A stretch of DNA of 64,000 bases. It comes from Vibrio mediterranei (GTDB lineage: Bacteria; Pseudomonadota; Gammaproteobacteria; Enterobacterales; Vibrionaceae). Both the position numbers and the translations under genes were made by a program. Below the pieces are notes generated by a model that did no database searches, was not told the origin of the DNA, and saw nothing but the letters and a program-made list of their open reading frames with translations. The stretch is taken from positions 310,001-374,000 of the forward strand of contig NZ_FLLQ01000001.1 of the NCBI RefSeq assembly GCF_900088415.1. The letters are read 5' to 3'. Shown piece by piece: positions 53,637-62,737 of the stretch (position 1 is its first letter; each line of letters opens with the position of its first letter).

Positions 53637-54098
53637 ATGAGAAATGTTGGACTAATCGCTCTGTTGACATTGTTGAGCGGCACCGCCTGTGGTTATCCAG
53701 AATATGGGTCAAAGCGCTCTGGAGAGGTTCATTACGATATGTCGCATCGTAGCGTTATGTACTTTGCACCCAGCAATGACGACAAAGTGAAGGAGTTTTT
53801 GCTGGGTACTCTTACTAATGAGTGCTCGTTAGACGAAAGAGATGTAGTTACTCTGGTTATTACCGAGGATGGTTTCTCCTCCCCTGCATGGGTTAAAGAG
53901 ACGTTTGACTACTCCACACTGATCAAAATGTATGGAATCAACAAAGGCGAGCATGCAGCTGTTCTAATCGGTAAAGATGGCTCGGAAAAACTTCGCTGGG
54001 GAGCAAAAACAGATTGGGCCTTAGTAAAGGAAACCATTGATGCTATGCCAATGAGGCAAGCTGAAATGAAAAGAGCAGCCAGTCGCTGCTCTATCTGA
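53637..54098 (+). CDS. DUF4174 exported protein
   Basis: The 153-residue product has an N-terminal signal (MRNVGLIALLTLLSGTACG); the Cys may be a lipidation site, but Gly at -3 is unusual for a lipobox. The mature part has a thioredoxin-like strand order (RSVMYFAPSNDDKVKEFL, VVTLVITEDG, HAAVLIGKDGSEKLRWGAKT) as in DUF4174, without the CxxC redox pair. It is divergent from the NYN gene. Confidence 0.8.
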   Translation: MRNVGLIALLTLLSGTACGYPEYGSKRSGEVHYDMSHRSVMYFAPSNDDKVKEFLLGTLTNECSLDERDVVTLVITEDGFSSPAWVKETFDYSTLIKMYGINKGEHAAVLIGKDGSEKLRWGAKTDWALVKETIDAMPMRQAEMKRAASRCSI

Positions 54099-54101
54099 GT
54101 A

Positions 54102-54761
54102 CTAATGGACTTCCTTTTGGGACAGATGGCTGCTCACTAAACTTGCAACCATTATCGCTAGATAGAAGCTACCCGTAATTGATTCTAGAAACACAAAAAA
54201 CTTCGGAATCGCAAGTGCTGGAGAGATGTCTCCATAGCCAACAGTCGTTAATGTGATAAAACTAAAATAGATGACTTCGAAAAGGTTATCCAGCCATGGC
54301 TTCGCCTCCAAACCGTTAAAGGGAGCAACGAACAGCTCAAGCTGAATCAGGTAGATAAATGCAAATGACAAACCAAAAAGCAAGTAAACGCAAATAGAGC
54401 CCACAATCTGATTTAGCGTAACTTTCTTAGGAGTCATCACCTGCTTCAGCGCGGAAAAGGTTTGCGCTAAAACGAAGAACAGCATTGCAAACATGGTGAT
54501 GAGGGACAGGTCATAGTCTTCAAATATAGAGATACTACCTGAAATCACGACCACAGTTATCATCACCGCATACCAAGATCGATAAAATGTCTGTTTTCTG
54601 TGTACGCCGACGATCGACGTACTCATACAAAGGATGAGTAACGCGAGAACATAGTCTTGAGCTTCATCTTTAAATTGATGAACGACCGCACTTAAGAAAA
54701 ACAATACCAACAGAGAACCAAGCAAGAAAAAGAAATTGTCGTCTTTAGTCATCAATTTCAT
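54102..54761 (-). CDS. Potassium channel-type membrane protein
   Basis: The 219-residue protein has five to six hydrophobic segments and then a pore region with the selectivity filter TTVGYGD at about residue 174. It has no cytosolic RCK or cyclic-nucleotide domain, so gating is not obvious. Family: two-pore-helix ion channel (Ion_trans_2). Four copies would make a channel. It lies 17 bases after the Nudix gene and may be co-transcribed. Confidence 0.9.
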   Translation of the reverse strand: MKLMTKDDNFFFLLGSLLVLFFLSAVVHQFKDEAQDYVLALLILCMSTSIVGVHRKQTFYRSWYAVMITVVVISGSISIFEDYDLSLITMFAMLFFVLAQTFSALKQVMTPKKVTLNQIVGSICVYLLFGLSFAFIYLIQLELFVAPFNGLEAKPWLDNLFEVIYFSFITLTTVGYGDISPALAIPKFFVFLESITGSFYLAIMVASLVSSHLSQKEVH

Positions 54762-54778
54762 TGTTTAATCCCTTAGCT

Positions 54779-55297
54779 CTATAGCATTTCTTTTGCGATC
54801 AAGTGTAGCAAGTAGGTTTCCCTTTCAATGCTCATCCCTTTTTTATCGCTTTCTGCAATGGTCTTTTCATTAAAGGCGATTGCCTCGTGGATGTTTATCC
54901 AAACCGCTTTCATACCGTTCTTTACTTCATAATCTTCGTAAGCAGTCGCACCAAGCTCTCGGTCGACTTTGCATGAATAACAGTAAGAAATCATGTGCAT
55001 TACATCAGCATCATCTTTATACCATGGACGAAATTCTTCATAAATTCCAAAAGGCTTTATGGAATGGATATTTTGGGCACCCGTTTCTTCTTCTAGTTCT
55101 CTCACCATACCTGCAATAACGTCCTCGCCTTCATCTAATCCACCGCCCGGAAGAGAGTAATCATGATAACGCTCAGTAAACAACAGCAAAATATTTTCAC
55201 CATCAATCGCAATAGCGCGAGTTGCATTACGTTTGATAATCTTTTTGTCATCGAGATGTTCAATATCAGGATGAATAGCCGTGGTAATTTGTCTCAC
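54779..55297 (-). CDS. Nudix hydrolase
   Basis: The 172-residue enzyme has a full Nudix box at about residues 52-74: GGGLDEGEDVIAGMVRELEE followed by ETG. It hydrolyses a nucleoside diphosphate linked to another group; the N-terminal and C-terminal parts give no substrate clue I can read. The N-terminal AIHPDIEHLDDKKIIKRNA is followed by the first barrel strand. It is upstream of the potassium channel gene. Confidence 0.92.
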   Translation of the reverse strand: MRQITTAIHPDIEHLDDKKIIKRNATRAIAIDGENILLLFTERYHDYSLPGGGLDEGEDVIAGMVRELEEETGAQNIHSIKPFGIYEEFRPWYKDDADVMHMISYCYSCKVDRELGATAYEDYEVKNGMKAVWINIHEAIAFNEKTIAESDKKGMSIERETYLLHLIAKEML

Positions 55298-55485
55298 TTG
55301 TAACCTGCTAACCTATGAAATATTGCGAGAAGTCTATCACAAAAACATTCATTTACACTTAGACACAGTTTTGTCCTGACTAAATAAGCGACTAACATAA
55401 ATGAACGCTGTATTATTGCTCCCTCGCTTAAAGGGACCTTAAGCAACTAATATTATAAATTCGTTTGCCAAGTTCCTCTTACAAT

Positions 55486-56970
55486 ATGAAACTTCAAAAA
55501 TCGTTAATCGCATTATCCATCTTAGTCTCCGTTCCAACGACTTTCGCTCAAGATGACACATTATCCTCTGATAATCATAGTTCTGCTATTTCTCAGCAAG
55601 ATTTTGTTCAACAAGCCATCGCAGAAGATCACAAGCTATCTGACTCAGGTCTCAGTTCAACTCAGTCTGCACAACTGAATAGCCTTGGATACCGTTCCAT
55701 ATCCACTAACAGTAGCTTTGAAGAGTTGCGTATAGCAAATGAGTCTGACAACCCAACAAACTTCTATGATTCTCCATATCGCGTTTCTCTGTTTAACCCT
55801 CAAAATGGCGAAGACAGTGAAAGGCTTTGGTCTCAAACTAAATCTATCTTTGCGTATGGCGTTGGTGTAGCAGGTGTCTTAGCACTGATGCCCGAATCTA
55901 TTACTAACTGGGAAAAAGATGATATTCAATTAATGAATAAGTGGTGGGATAACGTGCGCTCGGGGCCTGTATGGGATCGCGATGATCACATTATCAACTA
56001 CATCGGACACCCATATTTTGGTGGTGTTTATTACCAAGCTGCTCGAAAATCTGGTTATAGACAGTGGGATGCGTTTATGTATTCCACACTTATGTCCACC
56101 TTCTATTGGGAATATGGTATCGAAGCCTTTGCAGAAATCCCATCAATTCAAGATTTGGTCGTTACCCCTACCCTTGGCTGGGTATATGGTGAATGGGCAT
56201 TCAATAAAGAAAAAGAAATTCGCTTACGAGGAGGGACTGTTTGGGGTTCTGATGCCCTAGGTTCAACAGCTTTGTTCTTCCTCGACCCTGTCGATAGTCT
56301 GGGGCGAGGCGTAAACAACATTGCAGGGCGCGAAGTAATTAAAGCTGGTACTGGTTTCGTCGGCGTTCATTCCAATGTCATGCGCAATGGTGAAGTAGAG
56401 ACTAAGTACCAAATGCAAGTTAACTATGCCTTTGGTGCAGGTGAAACGGATGATAGCCTTAAACGTAGACAGAAAAAGAACTATCACCAGTACACAGACG
56501 ACCCAGTTACCTACGGTATCGTTGGTGTGAGTGCCGGCTTTGCGTACCCGCAATTGGATAAAGAGCGTAACCTGAAAAACGACTTTGCACCTGCCTTCAC
56601 ATTGGGCTTGTACTTCACAGAGCAGTTCTCTACTCGCTTAGGCTATATGCAAGGAAATTATGAATCGACGGTAAGCAACGAAAAGCACATCTATGAGAAC
56701 TATAGCCTAGATGTTCAGTACTACTTTATGCCTGGCAGCGCATTTAAACCTTATTTAAATGCCGGTGTAGGTGAAGCCATGTTGGATAAAGACCGCGATA
56801 CTAAAAAGCTACAATGGAACATTGGTACCGGCGTTCACTATTCCCTCAATGCCAATTGGTCTCTACAGGCTGACTGGAAATACGCTTACCATCGTAATTC
56901 TGGTGCTCGAGACCAACTATGGGGAACTCGTCTTATCTACCGTTTTGGCGAAGGTAACAAGTATATTTAG
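55486..56970 (+). CDS. DUF3943 outer-membrane protein
   Basis: The start is the ATG at 55486, giving a signal peptide (MKLQKSLIALSILVSVPTTF, then A). The 494-residue product has a disordered acidic stretch (about 25-100). A DUF3943 domain follows at about 120-290, with DHIINYIGHPYFGGVYYQAA and WEYGIEAFAEIPSIQDLVV. The C-terminal barrel of about 180 residues ends in GTRLIYRFGEGNKYI. The order resembles a PAP2-like core followed by an OmpA-type barrel. The His/Asp pattern in the core hints at an enzymatic origin; function unknown. Confidence 0.85.
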   Translation: MKLQKSLIALSILVSVPTTFAQDDTLSSDNHSSAISQQDFVQQAIAEDHKLSDSGLSSTQSAQLNSLGYRSISTNSSFEELRIANESDNPTNFYDSPYRVSLFNPQNGEDSERLWSQTKSIFAYGVGVAGVLALMPESITNWEKDDIQLMNKWWDNVRSGPVWDRDDHIINYIGHPYFGGVYYQAARKSGYRQWDAFMYSTLMSTFYWEYGIEAFAEIPSIQDLVVTPTLGWVYGEWAFNKEKEIRLRGGTVWGSDALGSTALFFLDPVDSLGRGVNNIAGREVIKAGTGFVGVHSNVMRNGEVETKYQMQVNYAFGAGETDDSLKRRQKKNYHQYTDDPVTYGIVGVSAGFAYPQLDKERNLKNDFAPAFTLGLYFTEQFSTRLGYMQGNYESTVSNEKHIYENYSLDVQYYFMPGSAFKPYLNAGVGEAMLDKDRDTKKLQWNIGTGVHYSLNANWSLQADWKYAYHRNSGARDQLWGTRLIYRFGEGNKYI

Positions 56971-56985
56971 CACTTTGAAGCGACT

Positions 56986-57020
56986 AAACGGTGAGTTTCA
57001 TACTCACCGTTTTTGTTTTT
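56986..57020 (+). terminator. Terminator of the DUF3943 gene
   Basis: Perfect 11-bp stem AAACGGTGAGT / ACTCACCGTTT with a 5-base loop and TTGTTTTT after. Confidence 0.92.
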
Positions 57021-57179
57021 ATTTAATCAATGAAGCAACGTCTGTAGGAATTTTGGGAACGAAACGACAATTGACCTGTCATTCTCATAAAATATTGAAT
57101 AATTTGACTCAATCAAAACACTTTTCCTTTGAAATCTCCTACACTTAACTCAAAGCGTGAATTCCAACTAGGAGAAAGA

Positions 57180-57437
57180 ATGAAAAAGTTACAATGGGTG
57201 ATTGGCGCATTAGCGGTGGGAGTTATGGCTGGTTGTGCGAGCGAGCCAGATAAATACGATGTAGACGAAATAACGGTTGAAAGTGACCCTGCTTATGTTT
57301 ACTGCGTTGAGCAAGGGCATAAATTAGAAAGATTCTCAGAAGAAGGTAAACGTGTACCTTACTGCGTTATCTCTGACGACGAACGTTACACCGTTTGGGA
57401 CTACTACGAAAATAGAGATAAAGAGCAAAACAATTAG
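57180..57437 (+). CDS. DUF333 lipoprotein
   Basis: The start is the ATG at 57180 after AGGAGA. The 85-residue product has a signal with lipobox MAGC (Cys19) and a short acidic linker. A DUF333 motif follows: DPAYVYCVEQGHKLERFSEE, VPYCVISDDERY and VWDYYENR. The two domain cysteines are probably disulfide-bonded. The family includes small outer-membrane lipoproteins related to the Hli protein; the role is unknown. Confidence 0.88.
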   Translation: MKKLQWVIGALAVGVMAGCASEPDKYDVDEITVESDPAYVYCVEQGHKLERFSEEGKRVPYCVISDDERYTVWDYYENRDKEQNN

Positions 57438-57453
57438 TCGCTATTTATTAAAT

Positions 57454-57484
57454 AAAAGAGCCAGAGATACTTCTCTGGCTCTTT
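57454..57484. terminator. Bidirectional terminator between the DUF333 gene and tdh
   Basis: Perfect 13-bp stem AAAAGAGCCAGAG / CTCTGGCTCTTTT with a 6-base loop, A-rich on one side and T-rich on the other. Confidence 0.94.
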
Positions 57485-57506
57485 TATTTCACTATATGCC
57501 CTGAAG

Positions 57507-58538
57507 TTATTCCCAATCGAGAATAACTTTCCCAGACTGCCCGCTACGCATGACGTCGAAGCCTTCTTGGAAATCATCAATCTTGTAATGGTGAGTGATA
57601 ATTGGCGTCAGATCTAAGCCAGATTGAATCAAGCTTGCCATCTTATACCATGTTTCGAACATTTCACGGCCGTAGATACCTTTGATCACCAGACCTTTGA
57701 AGATCACTTGGTTCCAATCGATACCCATGTCTGATGGTGGAATACCTAGTAGTGCGATACGACCACCGTGGTTCATGGTTTCAAGCATTGAACTAAATGC
57801 CGCTTGAACACCAGACATTTCAAGACCTACATCGAAGCCTTCAGTCATGCCTAGTTCTGCCATCACATCTTTTAGGTTTTCTTTTGCAACGTTTACGGCA
57901 CGTGTTACACCCATCTGTCTTGCAAGATCTAGACGGTATTCGTTAACGTCAGTAATAACTACGTGGCGCGCACCTACGTGCTTGGCAACCGCAGCGGCCA
58001 TAATGCCGATAGGGCCAGCGCCCGTGATCAGTACATCTTCACCAACTAGGTCAAACGACAGCGCAGTGTGAACAGCGTTTCCGAACGGGTCAAAAATAGA
58101 TGCTAGATCGTCAGAGATACCTTCAGGGATCTTAAACGCATTGAACGCTGGAATAACCAAGTATTCAGAGAACGCACCAGTGCGGTTTACACCAACACCA
58201 ACTGTGTTGCGGCATAGGTGAGTACGACCGCCACGGCAGTTACGACAGTGTCCGCAAGTAATGTGACCCTCGCCAGATACGCGGTCGCCAATTTCGAAAC
58301 CACGAACTTCTTGGCCAATACCAACTACTTCACCTACATATTCGTGGCCGACAACCATAGGAACAGGAATCGTGTTTTGTGACCACTCATCCCAGTTATA
58401 GATGTGTACATCAGTACCACAAATTGCCGTTTTCTTAATACGAATTAGAATGTCGTTGTGACCAAGTTCAGGCTTGTCCACTTCGGTCATCCAAATGCCT
58501 TGCTCAGGCTTTAGCTTAGATAGCGCTTTAATTTTCAT
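57507..58538 (-). CDS. tdh: L-threonine 3-dehydrogenase
   Basis: The 343-residue zinc dehydrogenase oxidises threonine to 2-amino-3-ketobutyrate with NAD. Catalytic zinc ligands are in [15 protein letters not shown] and [10 protein letters not shown], structural zinc cysteines in [16 protein letters not shown], and the NAD fold in [18 protein letters not shown]. Length and motifs match E. coli Tdh throughout. It follows kbl on the same strand, 52 bases apart. Confidence 0.97.
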   Translation of the reverse strand: MKIKALSKLKPEQGIWMTEVDKPELGHNDILIRIKKTAICGTDVHIYNWDEWSQNTIPVPMVVGHEYVGEVVGIGQEVRGFEIGDRVSGEGHITCGHCRNCRGGRTHLCRNTVGVGVNRTGAFSEYLVIPAFNAFKIPEGISDDLASIFDPFGNAVHTALSFDLVGEDVLITGAGPIGIMAAAVAKHVGARHVVITDVNEYRLDLARQMGVTRAVNVAKENLKDVMAELGMTEGFDVGLEMSGVQAAFSSMLETMNHGGRIALLGIPPSDMGIDWNQVIFKGLVIKGIYGREMFETWYKMASLIQSGLDLTPIITHHYKIDDFQEGFDVMRSGQSGKVILDWE

Positions 58539-58556
58539 AATGTAACCTTAAAGACA

Positions 58557-58581
58557 GGTTTCAGGTTCTAAACCTGAAACC
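58557..58581. repeat. Inverted repeat between kbl and tdh
   Basis: Perfect 11-bp arms GGTTTCAGGTT / AACCTGAAACC around CTA, within the 52-base intercistronic gap. No T-run follows, so it may cap or process the mRNA rather than end it. Confidence 0.6.
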
Positions 58582-58590
58582 CTAAAAACC

Positions 58591-59784
58591 TTAGATAAGA
58601 CCCATATCCTTGCCAACTTCGATGAATGCATCGATAGCGCGGTCAAGTTGCTCACGAGAATGAGCCGCAGACATTTGAGTACGAATACGAGCTTGGCCCT
58701 TTGGTACTACTGGGAAAGAGAAACCAATAACGTAGATACCTTTCGCTAACGCACGCTCAGCAAACTCTGCAGCTACTTTTGCGTCGCCTAGCATGATTGG
58801 AATGATTGCGTGGTCGGCTCCACCCATAGTGAAACCTGCGCCTTCCATACGAGTACGGAAATGTGCTGCGTTCTCCCATAGGCGCTCACGTAGGTCACCA
58901 CTCTCTTGTAGCAGGTCTAGAACACGGATAGACGCATTTACGATAGCTGGTGCTACAGAGTTAGAGAACAGGTATGGACGTGAACGCTGACGCAGCCAGT
59001 CAATCACTTCTTTCTTACCAGAAGTATAGCCACCTGACGCACCACCCATCGCTTTACCTAGCGTACCAGTGATAATGTCGATACGGTCTACAACGTCGTG
59101 GAACTCATGTGTACCCGCGCCGTTCTTACCCATGAAGCCAACTGCGTGAGAGTCATCAACCATCACTAGTGCATCGTACTTATCTGCCAAATCGCAGATT
59201 GCAGGAAGGTTTGCAACCACACCGTCCATCGAGAATACACCGTCAGTTACGATTAGCTTATGGCGAGCACCTGCTTCGTTAGCAGCGATCAGTTGCTGCT
59301 CAAGCTCTTCCATATTGTTATTAGAGTAACGGTAACGCATTGCTTTACACAAACGGACACCGTCAATGATAGAAGCGTGGTTTAGCGCATCAGAAATGAT
59401 GGCATCTTCTTTACCCAAGATAGTTTCGAACAAACCTGTGTTTGCATCGAAGCATGATGTGTAAAGGATAGTGTCTTCTTTACCTAGGAATGTAGACAGT
59501 TTCTGCTCAAGTTCTTTGTGAATGTCTTGAGTACCACAGATAAAACGAACTGAAGCCATACCAAAGCCGTTTTTATCCATGCCCGCTTTACCAGCGTCGA
59601 TAAGTGCAGGATGGTTTGCAAGGCCAAGATAGTTGTTCGCGCAGAAGTTTAGTACTTCTTCACCTGTTGAGATTTCAACAGCCGCTTGTTGTTGAGAAGT
59701 GATGATGCGCTCAGACTTGTAAAGTCCTTCAGCTTTTACTTCTTCAATTTGCTCTTGGATTTGCTTGTAAAACGCAGAAGACAT
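58591..59784 (-). CDS. kbl: Glycine C-acetyltransferase (2-amino-3-ketobutyrate CoA ligase)
   Basis: The 397-residue PLP enzyme splits 2-amino-3-ketobutyrate with CoA into glycine and acetyl-CoA. The N-terminal [20 protein letters not shown] and [13 protein letters not shown] are family marks; PLP-Lys lies in [15 protein letters not shown] and the substrate His in [11 protein letters not shown]. With Tdh it gives the threonine-to-glycine pathway. AAAGGAATCC precedes the ATG. It is the first gene of the kbl-tdh unit. Confidence 0.97.
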   Translation of the reverse strand: MSSAFYKQIQEQIEEVKAEGLYKSERIITSQQQAAVEISTGEEVLNFCANNYLGLANHPALIDAGKAGMDKNGFGMASVRFICGTQDIHKELEQKLSTFLGKEDTILYTSCFDANTGLFETILGKEDAIISDALNHASIIDGVRLCKAMRYRYSNNNMEELEQQLIAANEAGARHKLIVTDGVFSMDGVVANLPAICDLADKYDALVMVDDSHAVGFMGKNGAGTHEFHDVVDRIDIITGTLGKAMGGASGGYTSGKKEVIDWLRQRSRPYLFSNSVAPAIVNASIRVLDLLQESGDLRERLWENAAHFRTRMEGAGFTMGGADHAIIPIMLGDAKVAAEFAERALAKGIYVIGFSFPVVPKGQARIRTQMSAAHSREQLDRAIDAFIEVGKDMGLI

Positions 59785-59949
59785 AGTGGATTCCTTTTTC
59801 TATCCTATTTATCAATAGGTTATGTAGGGAGGTGATATTTACAGCGTATTGATTCGCCTTATATCTAGATTGGAATCATTTTAGTTCATTGTGGTGCAAA
59901 CGATTATCCCTTAAGATGGAAAACCATTAGTGAATCTGAGGCAACAATA

Positions 59950-60873
59950 ATGTTCAGCCATAAGTTATTGAGTTTACTACCTGACCTCGCGTCTTTTATT
60001 TTGGTGGTAAACGAAGGCAGCTTTACCGCCGCCTCAAAAAAGCTGGGGGTCACGCCATCCGCGCTATCTAAAACCATTACTCGTCTCGAAAGTGCACTAT
60101 CGGCAAAGTTGTTTGAGCGTACTACACGCAAACTGGTTATCACTCAGGCTGGGCAAAAGGTTTACGACCAAAGTGTGTTAATGGTGAACGCGGCACAACA
60201 GGCCATTGACGTCTCTCAATCCGACCATACTGAGCCGAGCGGGTCTATTACAGTCGCCGCACCGGAAGCGTTTCTTAACTCAGTATTACAACCTTTTATT
60301 ACTCCCTTCCTAGTGCGATATCCGGAGATTCAATTGAAAGTTCGCGCCGTTGATGGCGAAATCGACCTGTTGCGCATGGGCATCGACGTTGCATTCAAGC
60401 TCACTGACAAACCAGACGAAAACCTGGTCATGAAAGAGTTAGGACCAACCAACCTCGTACTGTGTGCCAGTCCCGATTACATTGCTAAGCGCGGACTGCC
60501 CCATACACCAAGTGATCTTGAACAACATGACTGCCTCTACCTTGCTGAAACGGAACGCGACAATATTTGGGATTTTCTCAAAGACGATGAGTTTCATACT
60601 GTGAAAGTAGCGGGATGCTATGCCATTAACCACTCTCAGATGCGCCTCCATGGCGTTAAGCAAGGTCTCGGCATCGGAATATTCCATGATTTTGTTATTT
60701 CTGAAGCCATAGAAGATGGCAGTGTTGTGCCCGTCCTCTCAGATTGGACCATTAAGAGTAACTACCATGGAGCTGTTGCACTCCAATACGCACAAACCAA
60801 ATACATGCCGGCCCGCTTGCGTGTGTTTATTGACTATGTCGTCAAGGAACTACCTTCGAAGCTAACCAATTAA
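59950..60873 (+). CDS. LysR-family transcriptional regulator
   Basis: The 307-residue regulator has an HTH at residues 8-65 (NEGSFTAASKKLGVTPSALS) and the effector domain of the group typed by AaeR/DsdC-like 'LysR-CrgA' members (SGSITVAAPEAFLNSVLQPF, MGIDVAFKLTDKPDENLV). It is divergent from kbl and followed after 22 bases by the VOC-protein gene, with which it is probably co-transcribed. Which of the two neighbours it regulates cannot be told from sequence. Confidence 0.9.
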   Translation: MFSHKLLSLLPDLASFILVVNEGSFTAASKKLGVTPSALSKTITRLESALSAKLFERTTRKLVITQAGQKVYDQSVLMVNAAQQAIDVSQSDHTEPSGSITVAAPEAFLNSVLQPFITPFLVRYPEIQLKVRAVDGEIDLLRMGIDVAFKLTDKPDENLVMKELGPTNLVLCASPDYIAKRGLPHTPSDLEQHDCLYLAETERDNIWDFLKDDEFHTVKVAGCYAINHSQMRLHGVKQGLGIGIFHDFVISEAIEDGSVVPVLSDWTIKSNYHGAVALQYAQTKYMPARLRVFIDYVVKELPSKLTN

Positions 60874-60895
60874 CCAATCAACGACGGAAGACAAA

Positions 60896-61282
60896 ATGCT
60901 TAATGGGATCCATCACACCGCCATCATTTGTTCCGACTACGAAAAATCGAAACACTTTTATGTCAACATACTAAAGCTGGAAATCATCGACGAGAACTAC
61001 CGCGAACATCGAGACTCCTACAAATTGGATCTCGCCTTACCTGATGGCACGCAACTTGAGCTGTTCACTTTCCCTGGTGCACCTGATCGTCCTAGCTTTC
61101 CAGAGGCTAAGGGTTTAAGACATTTAGCGTTTAATGTCACCAAACTCGAGCAAATCGTCGATTATCTAGAAGCAAATGATATTGACGTAGAACCAATACG
61201 AATTGATGAATACACGGGTAAGCGTTTTACGTTTTTCCAAGATCCTGACGGTCTACCACTCGAACTATGTGAAGAGATCTAG
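60896..61282 (+). CDS. VOC-family protein (glyoxalase I-related, GloA2/YaeR type)
   Basis: The 128-residue metalloenzyme fold has the ligand positions of the glyoxalase/VOC group: His in GIHHTAIICSDYEKSKHFYV, Glu in LELFTFPGAPDRP, His in GLRHLAFNV and Glu at LPLELCEEI. The PEAKGLRHLAF stretch is characteristic of the SMU1112c/YaeR subgroup, whose substrate is uncertain. It probably shares a transcript with the LysR gene just upstream. Confidence 0.9.
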   Translation: MLNGIHHTAIICSDYEKSKHFYVNILKLEIIDENYREHRDSYKLDLALPDGTQLELFTFPGAPDRPSFPEAKGLRHLAFNVTKLEQIVDYLEANDIDVEPIRIDEYTGKRFTFFQDPDGLPLELCEEI

Positions 61283-61308
61283 AACTCAAGACCCACATAT
61301 GGCAGAAA

Positions 61309-61351
61309 ACCTGTTGTAGTTGCGCAACCTCTACACGAAATTACAACAGGT
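61309..61351. repeat. Inverted repeat with inner palindrome downstream of the VOC gene
   Basis: Arms ACCTGTTGTA / TACAACAGGT enclose 23 bases that begin with the palindrome GTTGCGCAAC. It could fold as a cruciform-like hairpin. It lies 27 bases past the VOC stop, with no T-run. Confidence 0.6.
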
Positions 61352-61539
61352 AATACCAGTGACATATATCACACCAAACAATCGCACCCGTTCAAACCCA
61401 GTCGATATCACCATATTTAATTTCCGAATCCATATATTAATTCACATAAGTACCCCTGTAAGGTTAATTTTACTAGTATCAGGGCATCTAAATGCGGCAC
61501 TTTTTAACAATTTGATTACACTTATAGTATCAATGATTC

Positions 61540-61579
61540 TTTTGTCTTCAGACGATTACCATCATGTCTGAAAACAAAA
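61540..61579. terminator. Hairpin upstream of the dehydrogenase operon, possible terminator or leader element
   Basis: Arms TTTTGTCTTCAGAC / GTCTGAAAACAAAA pair at 13 of 14 positions plus one G-U, with a 12-base loop. It is 66 bases before the E1-alpha start. There is no T-run on the plus strand; on the minus strand TTTTTG lies inside the stem. Apart from the two repeats, the 360-base gap 61283-61645 shows nothing coding. Confidence 0.45.
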
Positions 61580-61645
61580 ATCAAGGTTGTACCCTGGGAT
61601 TTTCTAGCACTAGCTCTTATCGGAGCGTGCGAAAAGGAGTTCGAG

Positions 61646-62737
61646 ATGAACGTACAAGCATTACCCATGCATCGTTTTATCGACTACCAAGGTAATCTCG
61701 TTAAGCCGTTGCCCCACTGGGCAGATGAGAACACCTTACTTCAGTTCTATCGCGACATGGTAGTTGCGAGAACATACGATGCAAAAGCCGTTGCTCTTCA
61801 GCGAACCGGCAAACTTGGTACCTACCCTTCCCACCTTGGCGCAGAAGCCATAGGTATCGCCGTCGGTCACGCTCTCACAAGATCAGACGTCTTCGTTCCT
61901 TATTATCGTGATATGCCTGCTCTCTGGGTCCGTGGTATCGCTATAGAGAAAAACCTCCAATACTGGGGAGGCGATGAGCGAGGCAGTGATTTCGAATTTA
62001 ACGATGGCTCACCATGCACCGACCTTCCTTTCTGCGTTCCGATTGCCACACAATGCACTCATGCCGTAGGTGTGGCGTCCGCATTAAAAATTAAGGGAAA
62101 CCACGATGTCGCTTTGGTAACTTGTGGAGATGGAGCCACGTCTAAAGGCGACTTCTTGGAATCGCTCAACTGTGCTGGTGCATGGAACATTCCTTTGATT
62201 TTTGTCGTCAACAATAACCAATGGGCGATTTCGGTTCCTCGCTCGCTACAATGTGGCGCAGAATTTTTGGCAGACAAAGCGGTTGGAGCTGGATTACCCG
62301 GTCTCACAGTGGACGGCAATGATGTTATAGCGATGTATGACACCATTTTGCAAGCGGTCGATCGTGCGAGAAAGGGCAAAGGAGCCACTTTGATTGAAGC
62401 TATCAGCTATCGACTAAGTGACCACACTACCGCTGATGATGCTAGTCGCTACCGTAGTGATTCAGAGCTACAACAAGCCTGGGACTATGAACCAATAAAA
62501 CGTCTGAAATCCTATCTAATCGCGCGAAGCCTTTGGTCTGATGAACAGGAACAATTACTGGCTCAAGAAGCCAAAACCATCGTTGAAGAAGCTGTTACTC
62601 GTTATTTAGCCACCCCACCTCAACCACCAGAGTCGGCGTTCGATTATCTCTACGAAACCCCAACAAGCGAGCTAGCACCGCAAAGAGATACGCTGATTAA
62701 TAAGACGTTGCGAATGCAGGGAGGCAAACATGATTAA
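61646..62737 (+). CDS. 2-oxoacid dehydrogenase complex E1 component, alpha subunit
   Basis: The 363-residue thiamine-diphosphate enzyme subunit has GTYPSHLGAEAIGIAVGHAL, FVPYYRDMPALWVRG and the TPP motif VTCGDGATSKGDFLESLNCA with Asn-Asn further on (FVVNNNQWAIS). The phosphorylation-loop region SYRLSDHTTADDASRYR is also present. It decarboxylates a 2-oxoacid. Pyruvate, branched-chain acids and acetoin are all possible; the N-terminus looks most like the pyruvate/branched-chain group. It overlaps the beta gene by eight bases. Confidence 0.93.
   Translation: MNVQALPMHRFIDYQGNLVKPLPHWADENTLLQFYRDMVVARTYDAKAVALQRTGKLGTYPSHLGAEAIGIAVGHALTRSDVFVPYYRDMPALWVRGIAIEKNLQYWGGDERGSDFEFNDGSPCTDLPFCVPIATQCTHAVGVASALKIKGNHDVALVTCGDGATSKGDFLESLNCAGAWNIPLIFVVNNNQWAISVPRSLQCGAEFLADKAVGAGLPGLTVDGNDVIAMYDTILQAVDRARKGKGATLIEAISYRLSDHTTADDASRYRSDSELQQAWDYEPIKRLKSYLIARSLWSDEQEQLLAQEAKTIVEEAVTRYLATPPQPPESAFDYLYETPTSELAPQRDTLINKTLRMQGGKHD

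Noticed and set aside
61320..61571. Rightward 83-codon frame in the gap before the dehydrogenase operon
   Set aside because: It runs through two inverted repeats, has no ribosome binding site and no domain pattern.
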